From Polyangia bacterium (GTDB lineage: Bacteria; Myxococcota_A; Polyangia; Nannocystales; Nannocystaceae), in NCBI GenBank assembly GCA_030430565.1, contig JAUIKS010000012.1:62001-126000 (forward strand): a stretch of DNA of 64,000 bases. Direction: 5' to 3'. Position numbers and translations under genes: made by a program. Below the pieces are notes generated by a model. It was given only the letters and a program-made list of their open reading frames with translations, had not been told where the DNA came from and made no database searches. The number at the start of each line of letters is the position of its first letter. Position 1 is the stretch's first letter. Below are positions 50,505 through 57,598 of this stretch, one piece after another.

Positions 50505-51440
50505 TCACTCCGGGACCACGCAGAAGCCGACGTCCGCGTAGTTCGGCGGGATGTCGTCCTCGGGCCAGACCGAGACGCACTGCTCCATCTCCGCCGGGCA
50601 CGTGTCGGGGTCGTCGGTGATGTCGCAGACCGGCGTGCAGCAGTCGGTGGCGTCGCAGCCCTCGAGCACGTCCGCGGACTGACACGCGAGGCCGGCCTTG
50701 CAGCTCTGGACCGGCTCACACGCGGAGCCGTCATCTCCGCCGCCATCCTCCCAGCCCTCGACGATGCAGACGAAGACGCCGGCGGAGAGGATCGGGTAGC
50801 AGCCGTGCTTGTTCGGGCAGTCCTGCACGAGCGGATCGCACTCGACGTCGCAGAGCGGGAGGACCCCGTCGTTCCAGCCGATGCAGGTGCCGTTGCACGT
50901 CGCGGGGTTGTCGACGTCGCAGAGCTCGACGCAGACGCCCTCGCCCTCCGAGCCGCTGGTCGGGCCGTGGCAGAACAGGCCCTTCGCGCAGTCGTCGGTG
51001 TCGTTCATGCGGATGCAGTCGTCGCCGAACTGCTTCGCGCCGGTGTCAGGTACGCAGTGGGTGGAGTCGACGCAGCAGGCGTCCTGCTCCTCGACGAAGG
51101 GGGTACACTTCTCCCCGTCGGCGCAGTCCTGGGTTCCAGGGTTGCACTCGCCCGGGATCACGTTGCCCGTCGTGCCCGCCTCCGTGTCGGAGTCGTCGGT
51201 GCCGGTCGTTGCGCTCGCGCCGGTCGTCGCGCTCGCGCCGGAGGTCGGCGCCCCGGTGGTGTCAGTGGTCGAGGTCGCGTTGTTCGAGGCGTTGCTCGTG
51301 GCGGCCGGGTCCGTGCTCGACGAGCTCGGCGCCTCGGTGTCCCCCGCTGAGCTGTCTCCGCAGCCAGGTATGATGAGCGCCAGCGCGCCGAGCAGCGCGC
51401 TCGCTCGCCCAAGACAGGTCCTTGTCCGTTTGTTCAGCAT
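50505..51440 (-). CDS. Cys-rich lipoprotein
   Basis: 311 residues from ATG 51440. Signal peptide LLGALALIIPGC with lipobox IIPGC. Residues 25-95 are a Ser/Thr/Ala/Asp linker (TTGASATTGTDDSD). The remainder has more than 20 Cys in short loops (CNPGTQDCADGEKCTPF; DACCVDSTHCVPDTG; DDCAKGLFCHG; CVELCDVDNPATCNGTC; CDVECDPLVQDCPNKHGC), a pattern typical of secreted myxobacterial 'DxDxDxC'-type proteins. Probably surface exposed. No enzymatic motif. It is divergent from the AhpD-like selenoprotein candidate (142-bp gap). Confidence 0.75.
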   Translation of the reverse strand: MLNKRTRTCLGRASALLGALALIIPGCGDSSAGDTEAPSSSSTDPAATSNASNNATSTTDTTGAPTSGASATTGASATTGTDDSDTEAGTTGNVIPGECNPGTQDCADGEKCTPFVEEQDACCVDSTHCVPDTGAKQFGDDCIRMNDTDDCAKGLFCHGPTSGSEGEGVCVELCDVDNPATCNGTCIGWNDGVLPLCDVECDPLVQDCPNKHGCYPILSAGVFVCIVEGWEDGGGDDGSACEPVQSCKAGLACQSADVLEGCDATDCCTPVCDITDDPDTCPAEMEQCVSVWPEDDIPPNYADVGFCVVPE

Positions 51441-51571
51441 TGTGGTCTCCGTCGTGAAGGCGCCCGGTTGTCCCGACCGAGCGCGATTTCGTACGCTCAT
51501 ATCTGAGCGGCGCGGAAAACACCACATGAATCCCGCGAGAATGGGATCGCGCGCGGGCGCGGCGACGTTGC

Positions 51572-51577
51572 TACCAT
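51572..51577 (+). promoter_or_regulatory. candidate -10 (TACCAT) of the AhpD-like gene
   Basis: gcTACCAT ends 5 nt before GTG 51583, supporting that start and a leaderless transcript. Confidence 0.4.
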
Positions 51578-51582
51578 CGCGC

Positions 51583-52149
51583 GTGGCCTGGATACGCACG
51601 ATTCGTCCCGACGAGGCTGATGGCTTGCTCAAGCGCATCTACCAAGACGCGATCAAGCGCGCCGGAAAGGTCTTTAACGTCATCCGAATTCAGAGCTTGT
51701 ATCCGCGCGCGCTGCAGCGCTCGACGCAGCTCTACATCGAGCTGATGGGCGGCGCGGGGCCGCTGAGTCGGACGCGGCGCGAGATGATCGCGACGGTCGT
51801 CTCGCGCGCGAACGCGTGCAGCTATTGAACGCGCGCCCACGGCGACGACCTCCGGGTTGAGGTCGCGGACGAGGACGCGTACCGAGGGGAGGACCGCGAC
51901 GCGCTGGTCGACGCGGTCATGGACGACTACCGCGAGGCGAGGCTGACGGCGGCGGACCGGGTGATGCTCGACTACGTCATCAAGCTGACGCTGCAGCCGG
52001 CCGCGGTCACGCGCGGCGACCTCGACGAGCTGCGCGCGGCCGGCTTCGACGACGCGGCGATCCACCACGTCGTGCAGATCACCGCGCTGTTCGCCTACTA
52101 CAACCGCGTCGTGGACGGGCTCGGCGGCGCCGCCGAGCCCGAGTGGTGA
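51583..52149 (+). CDS. AhpD-like peroxidase, probable selenoprotein (in-frame TGA = Sec82)
   Basis: Read through TGA 51826-51828 this is one 188-residue carboxymuconolactone-decarboxylase/AhpD-fold protein. The upstream part (GTG 51583, VAWIRTIRPDEADGLLKRIY...MGGAGPLSRTRREMIATVVSRANACSY) and the downstream part (TRAHGDDLR...ADRVMLDYVIKLTLQPAAVT...AAGFDDAAIHHVVQITALFAYYNRVVDGLG) are both typical of peroxidase-related AhpD proteins and are in the same frame. The TGA is exactly the second Cys of CxxC. The family signature E-x11-C-xx-C-xxx-H is kept as Glu67, Cys79, U82, His86. A hairpin at 51846-51865 fits a bacterial SECIS. The alternative is a sequencing error or nonsense mutation. Likely reduces hydroperoxides. 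Confidence 0.75.
51846..51865 (+). promoter_or_regulatory. candidate bacterial SECIS hairpin
   Basis: Stem cgacctc/gaggtcg (7 perfect bp) with loop cgggtt, starting 17 nt after the TGA. The loop lies 25-30 nt downstream, inside the 16-37-nt range known for bacterial SECIS, and has G at its second position and a GGU. The loop uses the codon GTT, rare in this GC-rich DNA, as if the RNA were constrained. Confidence 0.6.
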
Positions 52150-52156
52150 CGCGCGA

Positions 52157-53833
52157 TCACATCCGCATCTTCAGGATGTAGCGCAGGATCACCTGGCTCT
52201 CTTTGTAGAGCAGGTACTCGCTCTGCGAGAACGAGCTGCGCGCGCGCCCCGACATCTTGATCGGCTTGCCCTGCGGCACCACGACGTCGCGCCCGTCGAT
52301 CTTGATGGTGATGTCGTGCTTGGGGTCGGGCTCGGTGCGCCCGAGCGCGACCACGCTGTGGAACCCGCGGGGCGCGGCCTTGAGGCGCGAGTTGTCGCGC
52401 TGGATGTGGTTCTCTTTGCCGAGCACCGCCTCACACAGGAACATCACGCCGATGTTGCCCGCGCGGCCGACGTACCAGGATGACTTGTTCTGCTCGGAGG
52501 CGAGGTAGATGCCCCGGCCGACGCGACCGCCGGAGTGCGGCATGATGCGCAGCCCGCTGCCGCAGATCGCCGCGACCACGGCGACGTTGGTCCCGTGCCA
52601 CAGCAGCCGGCGATTGCTGAGCTTGTCGTGCGCCGCGTAGCGCTTGGCGGCGCCGTTTCGCTCGACGCGGAAGGCGTCGATGATCGTGTCCTTGCGCCCC
52701 AGCCGGGTCTGCTTGAGGTAGTGGTCGATCCACTCGTACTCCTTGGACTTCTTGCCGACCGGCTCGAGCTGCGCCTTGAGCGTGCTGTACTTCTGGTCGA
52801 GGGGGTTCGGCGGGAGCGCCGAGCTCGTCGTCGACTTGCTCGCCGTCTTCTTCTCCATACCCAGCGCCATCTCGATGTCCGAGAGCACGTTGAGCATGTC
52901 CATCTTCTTCTGGAGCATCTCCATGGTGTGGATGATCGGCGGGACCCGGCGGCCGAAGGCGTGCGGGATGAGCGTGTAGAAGCGCGAGCTCAGCGTCGCC
53001 AGCGTCGCGTTGGACTTGTTTGACTCGAGCGCGTCCTCGATTTCCTCGAGCGCTTCGAAGCCGAGCGTGACCTGCTTCTTGCTCAGCTTGCCCAGCGGCA
53101 TCTTCTTCGTGTCGATCTCGAAGTCCGCCATCGCCCGGGTGAACATGTTCTTGTTGAAGATCAGCTCGATGAAGTCCTGCGTCGCCTTGGGCAGCTTGGA
53201 CGCGGCGAAGCGCGGCGTCGACTTGGCCTTCGGTCGGCTCTTGTCCATCGCGCGCAGCTTGTCCTCGAGCTCCTGCGTCTCCTCGTCGTCCGCGTCGCCC
53301 TCGACCTCGATCAGCGTGTACTTGCCGGCCTTGGCCTTGAAGTTGGCGCGATCGCTCCACTTGTTGGAGGTCTTGCTCTTGAATTTCTTCTCGAACTCTG
53401 AGGTCGCGGCGTCGAGCGAGTACGGCCCCTTGAGCGCGTTCTGACCGTTCTCGCCGACGCGCCCCCAGCGGTTCCAGACGTAGTGCTTGCCGCCCTGGGT
53501 GAGCAGCTGGATGACGTAGAACTTGTTGTTGTTGGCGCCGATGTTGGTCTGGTTCAACATCGCGTCGAAGTCCTCGTGGACCGTCGCCTTGCTGGCGATC
53601 GGGCACAGCTTGTCGACCTTCGCCGTCCGCTTCTTCGGGGCGCTCGCGGTCGCGGCGGCTTTCTTGGCGCTCGTCTTCTTCTTGGCGCTCGTCTTCTTCT
53701 TGGCGCTCGCCTTCTTCTTCGAGGTCGTCTTTTTCTTGGCGACTTTCTTCTTCGAGGTCGTCTTTTTCTTTGCGACCTTCTTCTTCGCGGTTTTTTTGCT
53801 GGCCTTCTTCTTCGCGGTCTTTTTCTTCGCCAT
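52157..53833 (-). CDS. PARP1-like poly/mono-ADP-ribosyltransferase with histone-like N-tail
   Basis: 558 residues. Residues 1-72 are a Lys/Ala/Thr/Ser tail (AKKKTAKKKASKKTAKKK..., histone H1-like), presumably DNA-binding. A WGR domain follows (~80-190, KFYVIQLLTQGGKHYVWNRWGRVGENG). The PARP regulatory helical domain is at ~210-340 (LPKATQDFIELIFNKNMFTRAM...MPLGKLSKKQVTLGFEALEEIE). The catalytic domain holds the H-Y-E triad: His413 in LLWHGTN, Tyr443 in GRGIYLAS and Glu539 in SEYLLYKE, the Glu needed for polymer elongation in human PARP1. The eukaryote-like WGR-PRD-CAT order suggests a DNA-break-activated enzyme. TTGACA at 53884-53889 (minus) is a possible -35. Confidence 0.93.
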   Translation of the reverse strand: MAKKKTAKKKASKKTAKKKVAKKKTTSKKKVAKKKTTSKKKASAKKKTSAKKKTSAKKAAATASAPKKRTAKVDKLCPIASKATVHEDFDAMLNQTNIGANNNKFYVIQLLTQGGKHYVWNRWGRVGENGQNALKGPYSLDAATSEFEKKFKSKTSNKWSDRANFKAKAGKYTLIEVEGDADDEETQELEDKLRAMDKSRPKAKSTPRFAASKLPKATQDFIELIFNKNMFTRAMADFEIDTKKMPLGKLSKKQVTLGFEALEEIEDALESNKSNATLATLSSRFYTLIPHAFGRRVPPIIHTMEMLQKKMDMLNVLSDIEMALGMEKKTASKSTTSSALPPNPLDQKYSTLKAQLEPVGKKSKEYEWIDHYLKQTRLGRKDTIIDAFRVERNGAAKRYAAHDKLSNRRLLWHGTNVAVVAAICGSGLRIMPHSGGRVGRGIYLASEQNKSSWYVGRAGNIGVMFLCEAVLGKENHIQRDNSRLKAAPRGFHSVVALGRTEPDPKHDITIKIDGRDVVVPQGKPIKMSGRARSSFSQSEYLLYKESQVILRYILKMRM

Positions 53834-54015
53834 CGTGGACCTCTCGGGCGCGTGCGGAGAGTGGATTCGCTACGCGGGCTCGTTGTCAATACACCGCCGC
53901 GCGTGCTCTCGGGGGGATCATCGTCTAGGCGGAGGTCTGCACGCGCGAAAACGCGTTCGTCGCCGACGCGCGCCCGCGGCACGCTCACGCGCGGTCACGA
54001 GCGGCGCGCGCTCGA

Positions 54016-54780
54016 CTACGAGCAGCCGCCCGAGATGCGGTACTGGAAGCGGTCGCCGCGGTACGTGCCCTCCATGACCTCGAGGGGCTTGCCGTCCGCG
54101 CTGTAGAGCACACGGCGAAGCCGCAGCAGCGGGGCGCCGCGCGGGACCTCCAGCAGCGCGCTCAGCTCGGGGTCGGCCGCGATCGCCTCGAGCGAGCGCT
54201 CGAGATGGGTACGATCGACGACCCCCTTCGCGCGCAGGTAGTCGAGCGAGCCGCCCGTCGTCAGCGTCTCGTCGAGGAAGGGGCCCTTCACGCGCGGGGC
54301 GACGTGCGCCTCCTGGTAGCCGATCGGCTGGTCGTCGGCGAGCTGGAGGCGACGGATCCGCGTGACGGCGGTCCGCGCGGGCAGCTCGAGCGCGGTCGCC
54401 ACGTCATCGGGCGCGTGGGCCTGCTCGACGGAGAGCACGCGCCACCCCGGGGTCATGCCGCGCGCGCGCAGGTAGTCGACGAGGTTGTCGCCGGGCCGCG
54501 GCCTGTGGCTCAGCTTCGGCCGCGCGACGAAGGTCCCGCGGCCGCGGTAGCGCGTCACGAGCCCCTCGAGCTCCAGCTCGCGCAGGGCCTGGCGCACGGT
54601 CGTGCGCGAGATCTTGTAGGTGTCTTGAAGATCTTGTTCGCCGGGGATCAGGTCGCCGGGGCGCCACTCGCCGCGCTCGATCCTCCGGACGAGGATGAGC
54701 TTGAGCTGGTGGTAGAGGGGCAGCGGCGAGTCGCGTCGAACCTCGCTAAGGGCCGCCTGTTCTTCGCCTCGCCTCGTCAT
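54016..54780 (-). CDS. GntR/HutC-family transcriptional regulator
   Basis: 254 residues from ATG 54780; the frame upstream to 54873 is open but overlaps the operator. N-terminal winged helix (~15-85): LPLYHQLKLILVRRIERGEWRPGDLIPGEQDLQDTYKISRTTVRQALRELELEGLVTRYRGRGTFVA, a full GntR signature. The C-terminal UTRA ligand domain (~100-250) contains LPARTAVTRIRRLQLADDQPIGYQEAHV and GAPLLRLRRVLYSADGKPLEVMEGTYRGDRFQYRI. It probably represses its own transcript through the palindrome at 54835-54844 and may control the adjacent CoA-transferase, whose acyl substrate could be the effector (inference). Confidence 0.93.
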   Translation of the reverse strand: MTRRGEEQAALSEVRRDSPLPLYHQLKLILVRRIERGEWRPGDLIPGEQDLQDTYKISRTTVRQALRELELEGLVTRYRGRGTFVARPKLSHRPRPGDNLVDYLRARGMTPGWRVLSVEQAHAPDDVATALELPARTAVTRIRRLQLADDQPIGYQEAHVAPRVKGPFLDETLTTGGSLDYLRAKGVVDRTHLERSLEAIAADPELSALLEVPRGAPLLRLRRVLYSADGKPLEVMEGTYRGDRFQYRISGGCS

Positions 54781-54834
54781 TCGCCCGACCGTCTCGCGCC
54801 GACGGCGGCGGACCCACCGAGCGCTCTGCTCGGT

Positions 54835-54844
54835 GTTGTACAAC
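54835..54844. promoter_or_regulatory. GntR operator-like palindrome GTTGTACAAC
   Basis: Perfect 10-bp palindrome 55 nt before the GntR start, next to an AT-rich promoter-like stretch (aaaacg, cttttc). It resembles the GT...AC operators of HutC-type regulators. Likely autoregulatory. Confidence 0.6.
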
Positions 54845-54869
54845 GTTTTCTTGAAAAGTGAACCGGTCG

Positions 54870-56123
54870 TCACTTTTTGCGCGCGGGCGGTTCACCACCG
54901 CCCGGCGGTGGTGAAAACTCCGCGTCGGGGTGCTCGTCGAGCGCCGGCGGGCGACGGTAGCGGCGAATCGGCGTTCGCGAGAAGCGCAGCGGGCTGCGGA
55001 CGCACGGGGTGCGACCGTCGTCCATCGTCGTAAACAGCGAGCGCGCGCGAGCCTGGGGATCACGCGCGAGCTCGGCGAGGTCGTTTACCGGACCGAAGGG
55101 GAAGCCCGCGCCCTCGAGCCGCGCGAGCCACTCGGCGCGGCTTCGCGTCCTCAGGCGGGCCTCGATCGCGTCGATCAAGATCGCGCGGTGCTCGACGCGC
55201 GCGGCGTTGGTGGCGAAGCGCGGGTCGTCGGCCCAGGGCGCGTCGAGCCGCGCGGCGAAGCGGCGAAATTGCTCGTCGTTGCCGATCGCGACGCACAGCG
55301 GCCGGTCGCGGGTCGCGAAGCTCTGGTAGGGGACGATGGTCGGGTGCGCGGTGCCCATCGGCTCCGGGACGACTCCCGTCGTCAGGTAGTTCATGGCGAT
55401 GTTCGCGAGCCAGCTGGTCTGGGTGTCGAGCAGCGAGAGATCGATGTGCTGGCCGAGGCCGCTTCGATCACGCTCGCGGAGCGCGGCGAGGATCGCGATG
55501 ACCGCGTAGAGCCCGGTCGTGATGTCCGCGACCGCGACGCCGACCTTGGTCGGGGTCTCGCGATCGGGGCCGGTGATGCTCATGAGCCCGCCCATCGCCT
55601 GGATCAGCGCGTCGTAGCCGGGGCGCTGGGCGTAGGGCCCGGTCTGCCCGAAGCCCGTGATGCTGCAGTAGACGACGCCTGGGTTGCGCGCGGCGACCCG
55701 CGCGTAGTCGAGCTCGAAGCGGGCGAGCGCGCCGACCTTAAAATTCTCGATCACGACGTCGGCCTCGCGGGCGAGCTCGAGGACCGTCGCGAGCTGCTCG
55801 GGCTGGGTGAAGTCGACGGCGCGGGCCCGCTTGTTGCGATTGGCGGTCAGGTAGTAGACGGCGTCGCCGTCGTGCTCTGGCGGCCCCCAGCGGCGCGTGT
55901 CGTCGCCGCGCGGGTGCTCGACCTTGATCACGTCAGCGCCCATGTCCCCCAGGATCTGGGCGGCGTAGGGGCCCGCGAGGATCCGCGAGAGGTCCAGCAC
56001 CTTGAGGCCCGCGAGCGGCGGGCTCGCGGCGTCTCGCGTGCGGGGAGCGGCGTGGTCGGGCGGGCTGCTCACGGTGTCGGGCGGTGGCGGGCGGTCGAAC
56101 GGGCGGTCGTGGAGTGTGGTCAA
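54870..56123 (-). CDS. CaiB/BaiF (family III) CoA-transferase
   Basis: 417 residues from TTG 56123; GTG 56072 is an alternative nearer the conserved start. Family III signatures: PLAGLKVLDLSRILAGPYAAQILGDMGADVIKVEHP, RNKRARAVDF, VVIENFKVGAL, YCSITGFGQTGPYAQRPGYDALIQAMGGLMSITG (catalytic Asp in GYD), and DLSLLDTQTSWLAN. It transfers CoA between a dicarboxylate or acyl-CoA donor and an organic acid. The specific substrate is unclear (formyl-, succinyl-, crotonobetainyl- and acylcarnitine types share these motifs). The C-terminus is Pro/Arg-rich beyond the usual end. The GntR gene follows 89 bp downstream on the same strand, pointing to a catabolic pair. Confidence 0.9.
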   Translation of the reverse strand: MTTLHDRPFDRPPPPDTVSSPPDHAAPRTRDAASPPLAGLKVLDLSRILAGPYAAQILGDMGADVIKVEHPRGDDTRRWGPPEHDGDAVYYLTANRNKRARAVDFTQPEQLATVLELAREADVVIENFKVGALARFELDYARVAARNPGVVYCSITGFGQTGPYAQRPGYDALIQAMGGLMSITGPDRETPTKVGVAVADITTGLYAVIAILAALRERDRSGLGQHIDLSLLDTQTSWLANIAMNYLTTGVVPEPMGTAHPTIVPYQSFATRDRPLCVAIGNDEQFRRFAARLDAPWADDPRFATNAARVEHRAILIDAIEARLRTRSRAEWLARLEGAGFPFGPVNDLAELARDPQARARSLFTTMDDGRTPCVRSPLRFSRTPIRRYRRPPALDEHPDAEFSPPPGGGEPPARKK

Positions 56124-56141
56124 TTATGCGGAATCACCACA

Positions 56142-56160
56142 GATGTCTAATGAATCATAT
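56142..56160 (+). promoter_or_regulatory. CATGT-type box (GATGTC-N7-TCATAT)
   Basis: GATGTC, TAATGAA, TCATAT, in an AT-rich island 187 nt before the hypothetical gene taken to start at 56348. Two positions differ from the consensus. Confidence 0.45.
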
Positions 56161-56347
56161 GAAGACCTCGTCGGCGCGCGCGGCGTGAGGACCTCCGCGT
56201 CGCGGCGCGGTCAGATTTGCGGCGTGTGGTCAGGCTGCACCACCTGCGCGCGCGCCCGCGGCCGACCGGCTTACCGGTTGTTTGTTAAAGTGTCTTTTGG
56301 GACAGGAGTCTGTTCACGCCCGCGCGGTCTTGTTGCACGATAGAGCG

Positions 56348-57427
56348 GTGCTGAATTCGGCGGGGGAATCAGGGAGCTCGAGCGCGGCCGCGTGGCGCGT
56401 GCTCTTGCAGCGCTTCGTCCACATGTTCGCAGGGACCGCGCCTGGCGTGAGCGCGCGCAACATGCAGGTCGTGGTGCAGCCCTTCGAGTGGGACATCATG
56501 AACCCGGTCTACGGCTCGTACGTAGAGTGGACGCTGGCGGCGTCTGTCACGGGGTGGTCAAACTACGTCACGCTGGGGGAGCGGCCGCGTTACATCTACG
56601 AGGGGTATCGGGAGGCGATCGAGGGCGGGTTCCCGCTTCGGCCGCGCGCGCGAGAATTGCGGCTCGCGGAGTGCACGAACGAAATTCGCTGGGCCACGCG
56701 CCCGGGCGAGGCGGGCGAGGCGGGCGAGGGCATCGGCGTCCCCGGCTACACGTACTCGCCGTCTCCCCGTGAGTGGCTCGCGCGCGCGCGCGCCGGTGAG
56801 TTCGATCCGGTGAGCTTTCACGTGAACGAGCGCGCGGTCCGCTACGACGCGCGCCGCAGCGTGTTCACGGGCGCGGAGGGCCCGGCGCGGCGCGGCTTCT
56901 TGGCGGTGGCGAACGCGAAGGCGCGGCGCGCGATCGAGGCGTTCTCCCGCGAGCCGCAGCTCGATGTTCGCCTGTCCGCGAGTGCATGCACAATGATACA
57001 GGTAACCCCGAACGCGTGGTACGACGAGGAGCTCGTCCGTGACCACGCGCGCCGGATGATCCCGGTCGCCGGTCGCGAGCGCGAGCCCGGCGCGGGCTGG
57101 TGGGGTCCGCGCGGTCAGTTCAACCTGATGAACGCCGGCTTCATCGTCGCGTATCGCCCGCGCGCCGAGTTCTGCGTCGGCGCGGAGACCCACGCGGAGC
57201 TGCTCGCGTATCGCGGTCGCGCCCCGCGCCTGTCCGTTGGTCCGTGTATGTTCCACTTCGGCGACGAGGTGCGGGTCGAGGCGCGCGCGGGTGGCAGCTT
57301 TCGCTACCTCTGCGAGTCGAACTCGACGGTCCCGCAGGTCGTCGGCGCCAGCGCGCGTGTCCTGGGAGATCCGAGCTACGTCCCTCGAGAACCCTCACAG
57401 CCGCTGACGCGGGCGTACGCGCGATAG
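56348..57427 (+). CDS. hypothetical protein
   Basis: Not recognised. About 359 residues from GTG 56348; TTG 56282, ATG 56423 and ATG 56462 are alternatives, and none has a clear RBS. Soluble, without signal or TM, with a high content of aromatic residues (QPFEWDIMNPVYGSYVEWTLAASVTGWSNYVTLG in part; GWWGPRGQFNLMNAGFIVAYRP; SFRYLCESNSTVPQVVG) and five scattered Cys. Body codon use is normal, so the gene is real. A CATGT-type box lies upstream. It stands before glnN with a 171-bp gap that holds two palindromes, so it is probably a separate unit. Confidence 0.6.
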   Translation: MLNSAGESGSSSAAAWRVLLQRFVHMFAGTAPGVSARNMQVVVQPFEWDIMNPVYGSYVEWTLAASVTGWSNYVTLGERPRYIYEGYREAIEGGFPLRPRARELRLAECTNEIRWATRPGEAGEAGEGIGVPGYTYSPSPREWLARARAGEFDPVSFHVNERAVRYDARRSVFTGAEGPARRGFLAVANAKARRAIEAFSREPQLDVRLSASACTMIQVTPNAWYDEELVRDHARRMIPVAGREREPGAGWWGPRGQFNLMNAGFIVAYRPRAEFCVGAETHAELLAYRGRAPRLSVGPCMFHFGDEVRVEARAGGSFRYLCESNSTVPQVVGASARVLGDPSYVPREPSQPLTRAYAR

Positions 57428-57439
57428 CCGACAGTCGGC
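57427..57439. repeat. short inverted repeat gccgac-a-gtcggc
   Basis: 6-bp arms directly after the stop codon of the hypothetical gene. Weak hairpin without a T-run. Confidence 0.5.
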
Positions 57440-57449
57440 GGCTCGCCTG

Positions 57450-57463
57450 GCTGTACGTACAGC
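57450..57463. promoter_or_regulatory. 14-bp perfect palindrome GCTGTACGTACAGC upstream of glnN
   Basis: Self-complementary 14-mer, 136 nt before the glutamine synthetase start. A candidate operator for a dimeric regulator. Confidence 0.45.
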
Positions 57464-57598
57464 GTCGCGGTCACGACGACGGCGCGTGCTCGCGGATGTG
57501 GTCGCATATACAGATTGTGTTTGTTGCGCGGCTCGAGTACACGAGCGACCAGCGGGCGCGATCGCGCGTCGACGCTGCCCGCGGGAGAGCGTACGAGC

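Noticed and set aside
51826..51828. Simple nonsense mutation making two genes
   Set aside because: Not excluded, but the exact match to the CxxC position, the intact downstream frame and the hairpin favour Sec decoding.
53860..53889. Full sigma70 promoter for the PARP gene
   Set aside because: TTGACA is present on the minus strand but no acceptable -10 lies 16-18 nt downstream.
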